A stretch of DNA of 13,045 nt from an uncultured Gemmatimonadota bacterium (GCA_946479015.1 CAMLEQ010000055.1:1-13045), one strand, 5' to 3'; shown: positions 1 through 6,536, counted from the first letter of the stretch. Program-made: numbers and translations. The notes: generated by a model not told the origin, from the sequence alone.

Positions 1-1297
1 CCTGGAGCACCACGCCCAGGTGCGAGCGGTAGTCGCGCAGCTTCAGCGTCGCCAGATCCTTCCCGTCCACGAGAACGCGGCCGGACGAAGGGCGGTACAG
101 CGCGAGGAGCAGCTTGCAGATGGTGCTCTTCCCGGAGCCGCTCGAGCCCACGAGCGCCACGGTCTCTCCCGGGCGCGCGCGGAAGCTCACACCGTCGAGC
201 ACGGGGGTGCCCTCCACGTACGCGAAGCGCACGTCCTCCATCGCCACCTCTCCCGCGATGCGCCGCACGGGCGCGAGGAGCCGATCGCCGGCGGTCTCGG
301 AGGGGAGCTGGAGCAGCTCGCGCACGCGGAGCAACCCCGCGCCAGCGCGACCGATCTCGCCGCTCAGCGCCGCGAGCTGCACGAGGGGTGCGGTGACGAG
401 CGCCACGAGGGAGGCGTAGAGCGCCAGGTCGCCGATGGTGAGGCGGCCGCTCGCCACGGCGCCGGCGCCGAAGACGAGCAGCGCCACGGTCACCGCGCCG
501 GTGCCGGCCGTCATTCCTCCGTCCAGCGTCGCCACGCCGCGCACCACGCGCGTGGCCGCGTCGAGCACTCCGCGAACCTCGCACGCGAACGCGCGCGCAT
601 CGCGCCCCTCCGCCGCGTACGCCTTCACCACCACCGCGCCGCTCACCGACTCGGTGAGGCGGGCGCCGGCGCTCGCCGTCCGCGCGCCCAGCGACATCGC
701 GTCGGCCCGGAGCCCCTCGAGCGAGCGCGCCACGCCGATCGCGAGCAGCGCGAGCAGCGCCGCCACGATGGCCGTGAGTCGCCAGTCGAGCGCGACGAGC
801 ACCCCGAACGCGAACAGCGCCGTGAGCGCGCCGCTCGCCATCTGCACGAGCCCGGTGCCCAGGAGCTCCCGCGCCCCCTCCACGTCGGACATGATCCGCG
901 AGACGAGCGCGCCGCACCGTTCGCGCTCGATGCACGCGATGGGCGCTCCGATGAGGGCGGTGTGAGCCCGGATGCGCAGCTCGGCCATCGATCGCTGCGC
1001 CGCGAATCCCACGAGCAGCGTGGCGCGCCGGCTGGTGATCGCCTCGAGGAGCACCGCCGTACCGCAAGCGAGAGCGAGGGGGAGCAGCAACCCGGTGCGA
1101 TGACGTCCCACCACGTCGTCCAGCGCCACCTTCGCTCCGAGCGGGAGCACGAGCGCGACGCCGCGGTTCAGGAGGACGAGCGCGAGCCCGACGCCGTACG
1201 CGCGCCGCTCGCGCAGCACGAGCGAGGCGAGCTCGCGGAGTGCCGGACTCCGGCGCGCGGGGCGAGCGGCCGCAGCGGCGAGAGGTCCCCGGCGCAT
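1..1297 (-). CDS. ABC exporter, fused TMD-NBD half-transporter (3' end outside window)
   Basis: This is an ATP-driven inner-membrane exporter of the MsbA/peptide-exporter type. Reading the minus strand from the ATG at 1297 gives an uninterrupted frame of 432 codons that leaves the window. Residues about 33-310 are the membrane domain with several hydrophobic spans. The nucleotide-binding domain follows: an A-loop tyrosine in DVRFAYVEG near residue 355, Walker A GSSGSGKST near 383-391, and the Q-loop glutamine as the last visible residue (GVVLQ). The signature motif, Walker B and H-loop lie outside the window. No C39 peptidase domain is present at the N-terminus, so it should not itself cleave a double-glycine leader. 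Its start overlaps the stop of the PqqD-like gene (TGATG), indicating one operon and translational coupling. A RiPP product is the likely cargo by context, but lipid or drug export cannot be excluded. Confidence 0.9.
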   Translation of the reverse strand, partial: MRRGPLAAAAARPARRSPALRELASLVLRERRAYGVGLALVLLNRGVALVLPLGAKVALDDVVGRHRTGLLLPLALACGTAVLLEAITSRRATLLVGFAAQRSMAELRIRAHTALIGAPIACIERERCGALVSRIMSDVEGARELLGTGLVQMASGALTALFAFGVLVALDWRLTAIVAALLALLAIGVARSLEGLRADAMSLGARTASAGARLTESVSGAVVVKAYAAEGRDARAFACEVRGVLDAATRVVRGVATLDGGMTAGTGAVTVALLVFGAGAVASGRLTIGDLALYASLVALVTAPLVQLAALSGEIGRAGAGLLRVRELLQLPSETAGDRLLAPVRRIAGEVAMEDVRFAYVEGTPVLDGVSFRARPGETVALVGSSGSGKSTICKLLLALYRPSSGRVLVDGKDLATLKLRDYRSHLGVVLQ

Positions 1298-1608
1298 CAG
1301 TCCACGCGCTCCACGAGCGCCGATCGCGTCATGCGCTCGAGCAGCGCCGCCACGTCGGCGGCGATCACCTCGGCGGGGGCATCGTACTCGGCGGCGAGGC
1401 GCCGGATGATCTCGGGCACCGTACACCCCTCGCCGAGCAGCGCCCACACGCGCCCGCCGACCGCGTTGAGCGTGTAGTACTGTCCGCGAGCGAGGTCGAG
1501 AAGTACGGTGTCCTCGCCGGCGTTCGTGGCGAGCACGCCGGGCGCTGGGCGGAGAGGCGCGTCCGACGCCAGAGCGGCGTCGCGATCGCGATGACGGTTC
1601 CAGAACAT
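1297..1608 (-). CDS. PqqD-family protein (RiPP recognition element, lasso B1-like)
   Basis: This 103-residue protein belongs to the PqqD family. These small winged-helix proteins bind the leader of a ribosomally made peptide and deliver it to the modifying enzyme. The diagnostic stretch is residues 31-58, with the pattern GEDTVLLDLARGQYYTLN followed by GGRVWALL, then helices resembling the EIIRRLAAEYDAP segment of lasso-peptide B1 proteins. The length fits the family. I chose the ATG at 1608 because GGAGG lies 8-9 bases upstream and the family homology begins soon after. A longer frame, open to 1761, adds an arginine-rich segment with no domain character. The stop overlaps the start of the ABC exporter. 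A lasso or other RiPP pathway is inferred; no precursor, protease or cyclase gene is visible in the window. Confidence 0.85.
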   Translation of the reverse strand: MFWNRHRDRDAALASDAPLRPAPGVLATNAGEDTVLLDLARGQYYTLNAVGGRVWALLGEGCTVPEIIRRLAAEYDAPAEVIAADVAALLERMTRSALVERVD

Positions 1609-1764
1609 GCGCGAGCCTCCGGAAGGGGGGCGATGCCGCGGTGCGCCGGTCGGGGCGTGCCGCACGCGCACAGAGTCGCCCGGCCTCCGGTAGCGCGCGA
1701 TGGTTGGATGCGCACGTTTTTTCTCGCAGGCGAATCGTTGCGGGCGACGAGCCTGCACCACGCC
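1609..1764. other. Gap between AraC-type regulator and PqqD gene
   Basis: This 156-bp gap lies between two minus-strand genes. It was searched on both strands for a short RiPP precursor (a lasso-type YxxPxLxxxG leader with a C-terminal core), and none was recognised. A six-T run on the plus strand at about 1717-1722 is not preceded by a clear hairpin. The PqqD ribosome binding site GGAGG lies at 1617-1621 on the minus strand. Confidence 0.5.
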
Positions 1765-2610
1765 TCACGAGTCTCGGGACGCGCCGAGCTCTGCCGAGCG
1801 CTCGCCAGCGAGGAGCGCCGCGAACCTGGTCACGAGCCGGGGAACGGCGTCGGCCTGACGCAGCCGGCTGGGGGTGACGCCGGCATAGCGCCGGAAGCGC
1901 GCGCTCACCGCCGCCGAGTCGGGGAAGGGGAGCAGGGCGACCAGGCGCTGCATGCTGCTCGCCGGATCCTGGAGCAGCACCGTTCCACGCACGACCATGA
2001 TCGCCCAGAACAGCTCCCTCGCCACCGGCAGCCTGTCCCGGCGCAGGTGATTCTCCAGGGTACGCAGGGAGAGTCCGAGCCGCCTGGCCACCGCGCGGAC
2101 GCTCGAGACCTCGCGCGGCACGGTGGCCGTGTGTGCGATGAAGCGCCGAACCGACGGGCCGACGTCGGGGCGCACCTGGTCGAGCAGGGCGAGCAGGCGC
2201 CCCGCCGCGCTTCGCTCCACCGCCTCGCGCAGCAAAGCGTCGAGCGCCGGTGCCGGAGGGTGGAGGGCGGCCGGAGTGGCCACGGCGGCTGCCGCCGATG
2301 AGCCCAGCCCGCGCGCCGACTCGAGCGCGACGCCGCGGGCCGGGACGACGAGCAGCGGAAGGTGAGGGAAGCGCCGGTGAATGCTCTCGAGTTGCGCGCG
2401 GTCCGTCGCGCTCTCCCGCCCGGTGGCGGCGTACACCACCGCCCCCATCTCCACCAGGGCGGCCTCGCGAACGAGGGCGCGCACATCGTCGGCAGGACGC
2501 ACGGTCGCAGCGCCCGTGAGGCTGTGCTCGAGGGAGCCGCGCAGGCCCTCGTCGAGCACGCACGATAGCGCCACGGGGAGCGCGGCGAGGGCGGGGTCGG
2601 GGCGATACAT
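1765..2610 (-). CDS. AraC-type helix-turn-helix regulator (paralogue 1)
   Basis: This 281-residue protein is a probable transcription factor. Residues about 166-251 form a double helix-turn-helix region of AraC type. The first recognition region is VRAVARRLGLSLRTLENHLRR. The second half ends in the AraC-like pattern FPDSAAVSARFRRYAGVTPS. Residues about 40-115 look like an alpha/beta pseudo-receiver (FPHLPLLVVP strand), with no clear phospho-acceptor aspartate. The architecture and many residues match the protein at 4452-5258, so the two are paralogues. I chose the ATG at 2610 because conserved sequence begins there; a longer frame reaches a GTG at 2781 across probable regulatory DNA. It lies upstream of, and codirectional with, the PqqD and exporter genes, so it may control them. 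The ligand and targets are unknown. Confidence 0.75.
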   Translation of the reverse strand: MYRPDPALAALPVALSCVLDEGLRGSLEHSLTGAATVRPADDVRALVREAALVEMGAVVYAATGRESATDRAQLESIHRRFPHLPLLVVPARGVALESARGLGSSAAAAVATPAALHPPAPALDALLREAVERSAAGRLLALLDQVRPDVGPSVRRFIAHTATVPREVSSVRAVARRLGLSLRTLENHLRRDRLPVARELFWAIMVVRGTVLLQDPASSMQRLVALLPFPDSAAVSARFRRYAGVTPSRLRQADAVPRLVTRFAALLAGERSAELGASRDS

Positions 2611-2819
2611 GCGAGCGGCAGCCGGCGGCGTGGCCGGGGCGGTCAGCCCCTCACCACGCAATGGAATGATGATGCCGTACAGACTATGGAGGCGTAGGTT
2701 GTGGACCCATACATGGTGGGACATCACCATACGCCAGGGGACACCTCGCCCCTCGGCCTGTTGCGAACCGCCCGTGCACACTATCTTCGGGCCATCTCCG
2801 CCTAGCGAGGCGTGGCTTC
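2611..2819. promoter_or_regulatory. Divergent promoter region between regulator 1 and TPR gene
   Basis: This 209-bp stretch separates two genes that start in opposite directions, so it should hold both promoters. It is less GC-rich than its surroundings around 2650-2740. It contains a 6-bp inverted repeat, ATGGTG-GGACAT-CACCAT, at 2713-2730, a possible operator. No convincing -35/-10 pair could be fixed by eye. GAGG at 2807-2810 can serve as the ribosome binding site for the TPR gene. Confidence 0.45.
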
Positions 2820-4109
2820 GTGCTCACGACGCACCCACCACTCGAGGCGTACTACAGCGACCTCTCGGCGCTGCCCGCGCGGTCCGCGATCGGGGAAGGC
2901 GACGACGTGTGGATCGTCGTCGCCTCCGGCCTCTGGCGCCTCTCGGAGATGCCCCCCTCGGAACGCTCGAGCTACGCCCGGTCGTACGCGTCGGTGATCC
3001 ACTCGGTGCTCGCCGAGGGGCGGAGGGTGACGACGGAGGGCGACGATGGGGAGCGCGATCGAGTGCTCGCCTGGCGCATCGCCGCCGCGCTCTCGCGCTG
3101 GGGAGAGTCCGAGGCCACCGAGGAGCTGGTCGGCCTGACCCGTGATCTGGCCGAGCGCGAGGAAAACGTGTCGGCCTTCCACCTCGCGTACTGCACGCTC
3201 GGCTCGCTGCGCCGCTCGCTCCCGGATGCCGGCCCTCGCATCGCCTCGATGCTTCTCGCGCGCCAGGGGCGCGTGATGCGCCAGCTCGGCGACGTGGCCA
3301 CGGCCGCCGAGCACTACGCGCTCGCCGAGTCGCTCGCGTGCCGCGCTCGTGACAGCAGGCTGCGGCTCGAGGCGCGCCTCGGTACGGGAGTGCTCGCGAA
3401 CATGCGAGGCAACTACCCGGAGGCACGCGCGATCTTCCGAAGTGTGCTGTCGTCGGCGAAGCGAGGCCGGCTGCCGGACATCGCGGCCGGTGCGCACCAG
3501 GGATTGCTCGGCTGCGCGATCGCGGCCGGCGATGCGGACGCGGCGCTGCGTCATGGGTGGAAGGCGCTGAGCGGCGTGAAACACACTCCACAGAGCCGGG
3601 GAACGCTCCTCGCGAACCTTGGCGAGGCGTGCGCGCTCGCGGGAGAATGGAAGGCGGCGCTCCGCGCCAGCGCCGCGGCTTCGGTGGCGTCCCCCTTGGC
3701 GCGCGTGCGCCTGCCGGCCTTGGGCCGAGCCGCCATCGCCGCCGCGCGGCTGGGGCGCCGCTCGATGCTCGACCATTTCGCGCGCGAGGCGGAGCGCGAG
3801 ATCGGACGCTCCCAGCAGCCGCACGAGAACGCGTCGACGCTGCTCGATCTGGCGGAGGCATTTCACGTGGCCGGCGATGCGGCGCGCGCCGCATCGCACC
3901 TCGCGCGCGGCGTGGAGCTGGCGCGGGCGAAAGGATATCACGAAGTGCGGCATCGCGCGGAGGAGCTGGCCGCGCTGCTCGCCAGCTCGCCGCCAGCTCC
4001 GGCAGGGCACGTCGAGCTCACCGCCGCCAGCCGCGGCGTGGTCCGCTCCATCGAAGCGCTGGAGCTGGATCCCACCGCGGCTGGGCTGTCGGTGGGTGGG
4101 CCCGGCTAG
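2820..4109 (+). CDS. TPR-repeat protein
   Basis: This 429-residue, apparently soluble protein is dominated by tetratricopeptide-like helix pairs. Units are recognisable at about 141-175 (GDVATAAEHYALAESLA), 181-215 (GNYPEARAIFRSVL), 221-255 (GDADAALRHGWKAL), 261-295 (GEWKAALRASAAA) and 337-375 (GDAARAASHLARGVELA). No signal peptide, catalytic motif or N-terminal DNA-binding domain was seen. TPR arrays bind proteins or peptides, so this could be a scaffold or a peptide sensor. The GTG start at 2820 is preceded by GAGG at a spacing of 9. It is divergent from regulator 1 and converges on the small lipoprotein gene, with both stops sharing CTAG at 4106-4109. The antisense frames in this interval look like shadows. 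The function is unknown. Confidence 0.8.
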   Translation: MLTTHPPLEAYYSDLSALPARSAIGEGDDVWIVVASGLWRLSEMPPSERSSYARSYASVIHSVLAEGRRVTTEGDDGERDRVLAWRIAAALSRWGESEATEELVGLTRDLAEREENVSAFHLAYCTLGSLRRSLPDAGPRIASMLLARQGRVMRQLGDVATAAEHYALAESLACRARDSRLRLEARLGTGVLANMRGNYPEARAIFRSVLSSAKRGRLPDIAAGAHQGLLGCAIAAGDADAALRHGWKALSGVKHTPQSRGTLLANLGEACALAGEWKAALRASAAASVASPLARVRLPALGRAAIAAARLGRRSMLDHFAREAEREIGRSQQPHENASTLLDLAEAFHVAGDAARAASHLARGVELARAKGYHEVRHRAEELAALLASSPPAPAGHVELTAASRGVVRSIEALELDPTAAGLSVGGPG

Positions 4110-4366
4110 TACCAGGGCTGGATCGCGCGACAGGTCTCGCTCAGCGGGTCGTCGCACTCGCTCGCCTGGGGTTGAGTCGAATCGGCGGAGTCGAGCGTCG
4201 CCGACGGGGTGCCGACGGTCGAGGTCCAGCTGGATGACACGCGCGAGTGCGCGGAGAGATCGGCTTCGCTCGTGACCGCCGTGGGCGAGATGCCGCAGGC
4301 GGCCAACGAGACGAGCGACGCGACCGCGATGAGGGTGGCGAGTCGGTGCGTGAAGTGGATACGCAT
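4106..4366 (-). CDS. Small lipoprotein, 86 aa, unknown function
   Basis: This small exported protein has a classical lipoprotein signal. It has basic residues near the N-terminus, a hydrophobic segment at 9-22 and the lipobox LAAC at 21-24, so Cys24 would be lipidated and a 63-residue mature form remains. The mature part is rich in Ser and Thr, looks unstructured, and ends in a distinctive tail with two cysteines (71 and 79) and the terminus QPWY. No family was recognised. The start is well supported: AGGAG lies six bases before the ATG. That Shine-Dalgarno falls in a perfect hairpin, suggesting translational control. It converges with the TPR gene and is divergent from regulator 2. It could be a structural lipoprotein, a secreted signal or a peptide precursor; nothing in the sequence decides between these. 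Confidence 0.72.
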   Translation of the reverse strand: MRIHFTHRLATLIAVASLVSLAACGISPTAVTSEADLSAHSRVSSSWTSTVGTPSATLDSADSTQPQASECDDPLSETCRAIQPWY

Positions 4367-4368
4367 GG

Positions 4369-4392
4369 GGCGCTCCTGATGAAGGGAGCGCC
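4369..4392 (-). promoter_or_regulatory. 5'-UTR hairpin enclosing the lipoprotein Shine-Dalgarno
   Basis: Perfect 8-bp inverted repeat (GGCGCTCC at 4369-4376 and GGAGCGCC at 4385-4392) with an 8-base loop. In the minus-strand transcript the 3' arm contains the AGGAG (4373-4377) that should recruit ribosomes to the ATG at 4366. Folding would therefore hide the ribosome binding site. This is seen directly; the regulatory role is inferred. Confidence 0.6.
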
Positions 4393-4403
4393 ACTAATTA
4401 GTG
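4392..4403. promoter_or_regulatory. 12-bp perfect palindrome, putative operator
   Basis: CACTAATTAGTG is a perfect palindrome in the 85-bp region between the divergent lipoprotein and regulator-2 genes. Its AT-rich core stands out in this GC-rich window. It is well placed to control one or both genes and directly abuts the lipoprotein 5'-UTR hairpin. The binding protein is unknown; regulator 2 is a candidate by proximity only. Confidence 0.45.
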
Positions 4404-4451
4404 CGACATTCCTGACCGCCACACACGCCATGGGACAAAGGCATACGTGAG

Positions 4452-5258
4452 GTGGCAGAGTCCACGCGGAGGGTCACCCCGGTGCTGGCGGCGCTGGTGC
4501 TCGATCAGGTGGGGAGGGCGCGCGTTCAGGCGGCGCTGCGCTCGATGGACGAGGCGCGCTTCTGCGAGCGCGTCGAGGAGCTCATCGATGCCGCGGCCGA
4601 TCCGGCGGTGCGGGGAGTGCTGGCGGAGCCGTACGACCGCGACGGTTGCTCGGTGTTCCCTGCGTTGCGGGCGCTGAAGCGCGAGTATCCCACGCTTCCC
4701 CTGCTGGTCTACGGCGTGACACGCCCCGGGACGTGGGGGGAGATCGTCAGGCTCACCGGGATCGGGATCCACGACCTGGTGATCCGTGGGCAGGACGACC
4801 ATCCCCCCGTGTTCCGCGCCACGCTCGACCGCGCGCTGGTCCGCTCGACGGCCGAGTACGTGATGCGGGAGGTAGCGGAGCGTGTGCCACGGGAGGCGCA
4901 CGCCGTGCTCGAGTTGTGCCTCGAGCGCCGCGACCGCGCGCTCACGATGGCGGAGCTCTCGCGTCTCCTCGGCACGCACCGGAAGACCGTCGTGCGGCAC
5001 ATGCAAGCGGCCGGGCTTCCTCCGCCATCGCAGCTCGCGCGGTGGTGCCGTCTGCTGCACGCGGCGCGAATGTTGGAGGACCCGGGGCGCACGCTGGAGG
5101 CGATCGCGATGCATCTCGACTTCGCGTCGGCGAGCGCGCTCCGGAACATGCTGGGGCGCTACACGGGGCTGAGCCCGAGGGCGGTGCGGGAGGGGGGCGG
5201 GTTGTCGTGCGTGCTGCCGCTCTTTCTGCGCGCGCTCGAGAATGGTGGTAGCATATAA
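4452..5258 (+). CDS. AraC-type helix-turn-helix regulator (paralogue 2)
   Basis: This 268-residue probable transcription factor is built like the regulator at 1765-2610. Residues about 68-115 resemble a receiver-like alpha/beta fold (YPTLPLLVYG strand). Residues 162-246 form the DNA-binding part: TMAELSRLLGTHRKTVVRHM as the first helix-turn-helix, then DFASASALRNMLGRYTGLSP as the AraC-like second half. Shared spacing with paralogue 1 includes an L(Q/E)DP turn between the two halves. The GTG start at 4452 is preceded by AAAGG at a rather long spacing of 11 bases; other nearby GTG codons cannot be excluded. It is divergent from the small lipoprotein gene, sharing an 85-bp intergenic region with a palindrome and a hairpin. 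Control of that lipoprotein is a reasonable inference. The inducer is unknown. Confidence 0.78.
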   Translation: MAESTRRVTPVLAALVLDQVGRARVQAALRSMDEARFCERVEELIDAAADPAVRGVLAEPYDRDGCSVFPALRALKREYPTLPLLVYGVTRPGTWGEIVRLTGIGIHDLVIRGQDDHPPVFRATLDRALVRSTAEYVMREVAERVPREAHAVLELCLERRDRALTMAELSRLLGTHRKTVVRHMQAAGLPPPSQLARWCRLLHAARMLEDPGRTLEAIAMHLDFASASALRNMLGRYTGLSPRAVREGGGLSCVLPLFLRALENGGSI

Positions 5259-5492
5259 CTCACTTGACCATTTGGACGCGCGAGACCGCCGCGAGCCCCA
5301 ATCCGAATCGGTCCGCTGGGCCGGCGTGGACGGCGATGTCCTTCGGCCGCGGACGGCGGGCTCGCGTGCGTACCCCGGGCGTTCAGCCCGCGCTCGAGCC
5401 CGGCGTCGGCGCGGCGATCACGGCGTGCGGGCAGGAGCACGGAGAGCGGCGCACGCTGCGGGTGCACTTCTACGCGCGCGGCGGGGGGCGGG
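5259..5492. other. Noncoding or decayed sequence before the cupredoxin relic
   Basis: No convincing gene lies here. Frames are open in several registers but give arginine-rich, domain-free translations typical of shadows in GC-rich DNA. A short segment near 5461-5490 (HFYARGGG in another frame) may be decayed coding sequence that continues into the cupredoxin relic through a frameshift at the G-run at 5483-5488. Confidence 0.4.
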
Positions 5493-5600
5493 ATGGTGTT
5501 CGCGCTGGTGTTCGAGCGCCCGGGGGCGTACGCGTTCGTGAACCACGCCTTCGGCCACGGGCAGAAAGGGGCGATCGGGTACCTGGTGGTGGAATCGTAA
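5493..5600 (+). pseudogene. Remnant of a multicopper oxidase / cupredoxin C-terminus
   Basis: The frame ending with TAA at 5598-5600 encodes about 35 residues, from MVFALVFERPGAYAFVNHAF to GAIGYLVVES. The pattern G-x-Y-x-FVNHAF followed by GAxGxLVV is what the last cupredoxin strand pair of copper nitrite reductases and multicopper oxidases looks like. The rest of such a protein (300 or more residues) is absent upstream in the same frame. The run of six G at 5483-5488 may mark a frameshift. I read this as a degraded gene end rather than a functional small protein. It could be a leftover of a rearrangement; its original identity (NirK-like or another multicopper oxidase) cannot be settled from this fragment. 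Confidence 0.5.
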
Positions 5601-5634
5601 GGCAGAGCACGCGCCGCGCGGGGCGCGGCCACGC

Positions 5635-5727
5635 TTGACAACGGTATTGGTGTATATACACTCATATGGGAGTCCTGGTCCGCCGGGCGCGGGGCGCAGG
5701 TACAACCGGCAGTTCAGTGTAGCTACA
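5635..5727 (+). promoter_or_regulatory. Putative promoter with twin TGTA-NN-TACA palindromes
   Basis: TTGACA at 5635-5640 matches a -35 consensus exactly. TACACT at 5657-5662 could be the -10, at 16-bp spacing. The 12-bp palindrome GTGTATATACAC (5650-5661) overlaps that -10, and a second palindrome, TGTAGCTACA, sits at 5718-5727. Both contain TGTA-NN-TACA, with centres 67 bp apart. The arrangement fits repressor control of the membrane protein gene at 5747. The regulator is not identified. Confidence 0.55.
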
Positions 5728-5746
5728 TCCATCTGGAGGTGCCATC

Positions 5747-6460
5747 ATGCTGGACATCCTCGGTGCCGTCTTCGGCACCGCCGTCCTGGCCGTGCAGGCC
5801 GGCATCCTCGCGGGACTCGCCCCCGCGAGCCCACGCGGGAAGCTCACCGCGGTCATCGCCACCGCGGCGTGGGGCGCGCTCATCGTCGCCATCGCCGCGG
5901 CCGGTGGGTTCGGGCCAGGCGCCACCGGTCCGCTCCCCGCGCCGGTGATCCCGTTCGTGCTCTCGCTCGCGATCCTCTTCGGCGCGTGGGGGCGCCTCCC
6001 CCGATTCCGGAGCGCGCTCCTCGGCGTGCCGCTCCCCGCGCTGATCGGGCTGAACGTGGCGCGGCTCGGCGGCGTCTTCTTCCTCATCCTCGAGACACGC
6101 GGCCGGCTCTCGGCGTCGTTCGCCACCCCCGCCGGCGTGGGCGACATCGCCGTCGCCACGCTCGCGATCCCGCTCGCCCTCGCGGCCGCGCGCGGCGTCG
6201 CGCGGCCGGGATGGGTGCGCGCCTGGAACGCCGTCGGCACGCTCGACCTCATCGTCGCGATCTCCGCCGGCCTCCTCTCCGCCCCCGGCACGCCGTTCCG
6301 CGTGTTCACCGACGGGCCGGGGACGCTGGCGATGACGGAGCTGCCGTGGATCCTGGTGCCGGCGGTGATCGTTCCGCTCTACCTGCTCATCCACCTCACG
6401 ATCGCGGTGAAGGTGCGGGCGCCGGAGAGCGCGCGGCAGGCAGTGGCGGTGGCGCGGTGA
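5747..6460 (+). CDS. Polytopic integral membrane protein, unknown function
   Basis: This 237-residue protein has about seven hydrophobic spans, at roughly 3-24, 34-54, 64-82, 93-118, 130-150, 160-178 and 200-222, so it should be an inner-membrane protein. Features between spans include a FGAWGRLPRFR loop, a glutamate and arginine after LNVARLGGVFFLILETRGR, and a GVGDIAVATLA segment of a kind seen in uncharacterised bacterial membrane proteins. No transporter signature or cofactor-binding motif was recognised. The start is firm: GGAGG at 5735-5739 is seven bases from the ATG. Upstream lies a TTGACA promoter with two palindromes, so expression is probably regulated. Its stop overlaps a GTG of a very short frame that I do not count as a gene. 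The YCII-domain gene follows about 120 bp later, separated by a small hairpin. Confidence 0.82.
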   Translation: MLDILGAVFGTAVLAVQAGILAGLAPASPRGKLTAVIATAAWGALIVAIAAAGGFGPGATGPLPAPVIPFVLSLAILFGAWGRLPRFRSALLGVPLPALIGLNVARLGGVFFLILETRGRLSASFATPAGVGDIAVATLAIPLALAAARGVARPGWVRAWNAVGTLDLIVAISAGLLSAPGTPFRVFTDGPGTLAMTELPWILVPAVIVPLYLLIHLTIAVKVRAPESARQAVAVAR

Positions 6461-6517
6461 GCACGATGCCGCGGGAGTTGACGCGGAGCCCCGTGGACAC
6501 GATCGTGCCGATGGGGT

Positions 6518-6536
6518 GAGCGGCCGAGCGCCGCTC
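6518..6536. terminator. Short hairpin downstream of membrane protein gene
   Basis: Perfect 7-bp stem GAGCGGC/GCCGCTC with a 5-base loop. No T-run follows, so terminator function is uncertain. It could weaken read-through from the membrane protein gene into the YCII-domain gene. Confidence 0.3.

Noticed and set aside
20..1477. 485-codon plus-strand open frame opposite the ABC exporter
   Set aside because: It has low-complexity Arg/Ala/Glu/His composition, and the minus strand encodes a canonical exporter with Walker A.
1609..1764. RiPP precursor between the regulator and the PqqD gene
   Set aside because: No frame shows a credible start with ribosome binding site, leader motif and core.
2802..4394. 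530-codon minus-strand open frame opposite the TPR gene
   Set aside because: Its translation is rich in Arg, His and Gly without domains, while the plus-strand frame gives clear TPR helices. It also covers the real lipoprotein gene and the hairpin.
5264..5638. 124-codon plus-strand open frame
   Set aside because: It is Arg- and Gly-rich without domain character. Only the short cupredoxin-like segment in a different frame has recognisable content.
6498..6507. Palindrome CACGATCGTG
   Set aside because: It is a GC-rich 10-bp palindrome without promoter context, and similar ones are expected by chance at this composition.
6457..6519. 20-codon frame starting with a GTG overlapping the membrane protein stop (MPRELTRSPV...)
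   Set aside because: The coupling geometry is suggestive, but the frame is too short, without a recognised motif or ribosome binding site to support a gene.
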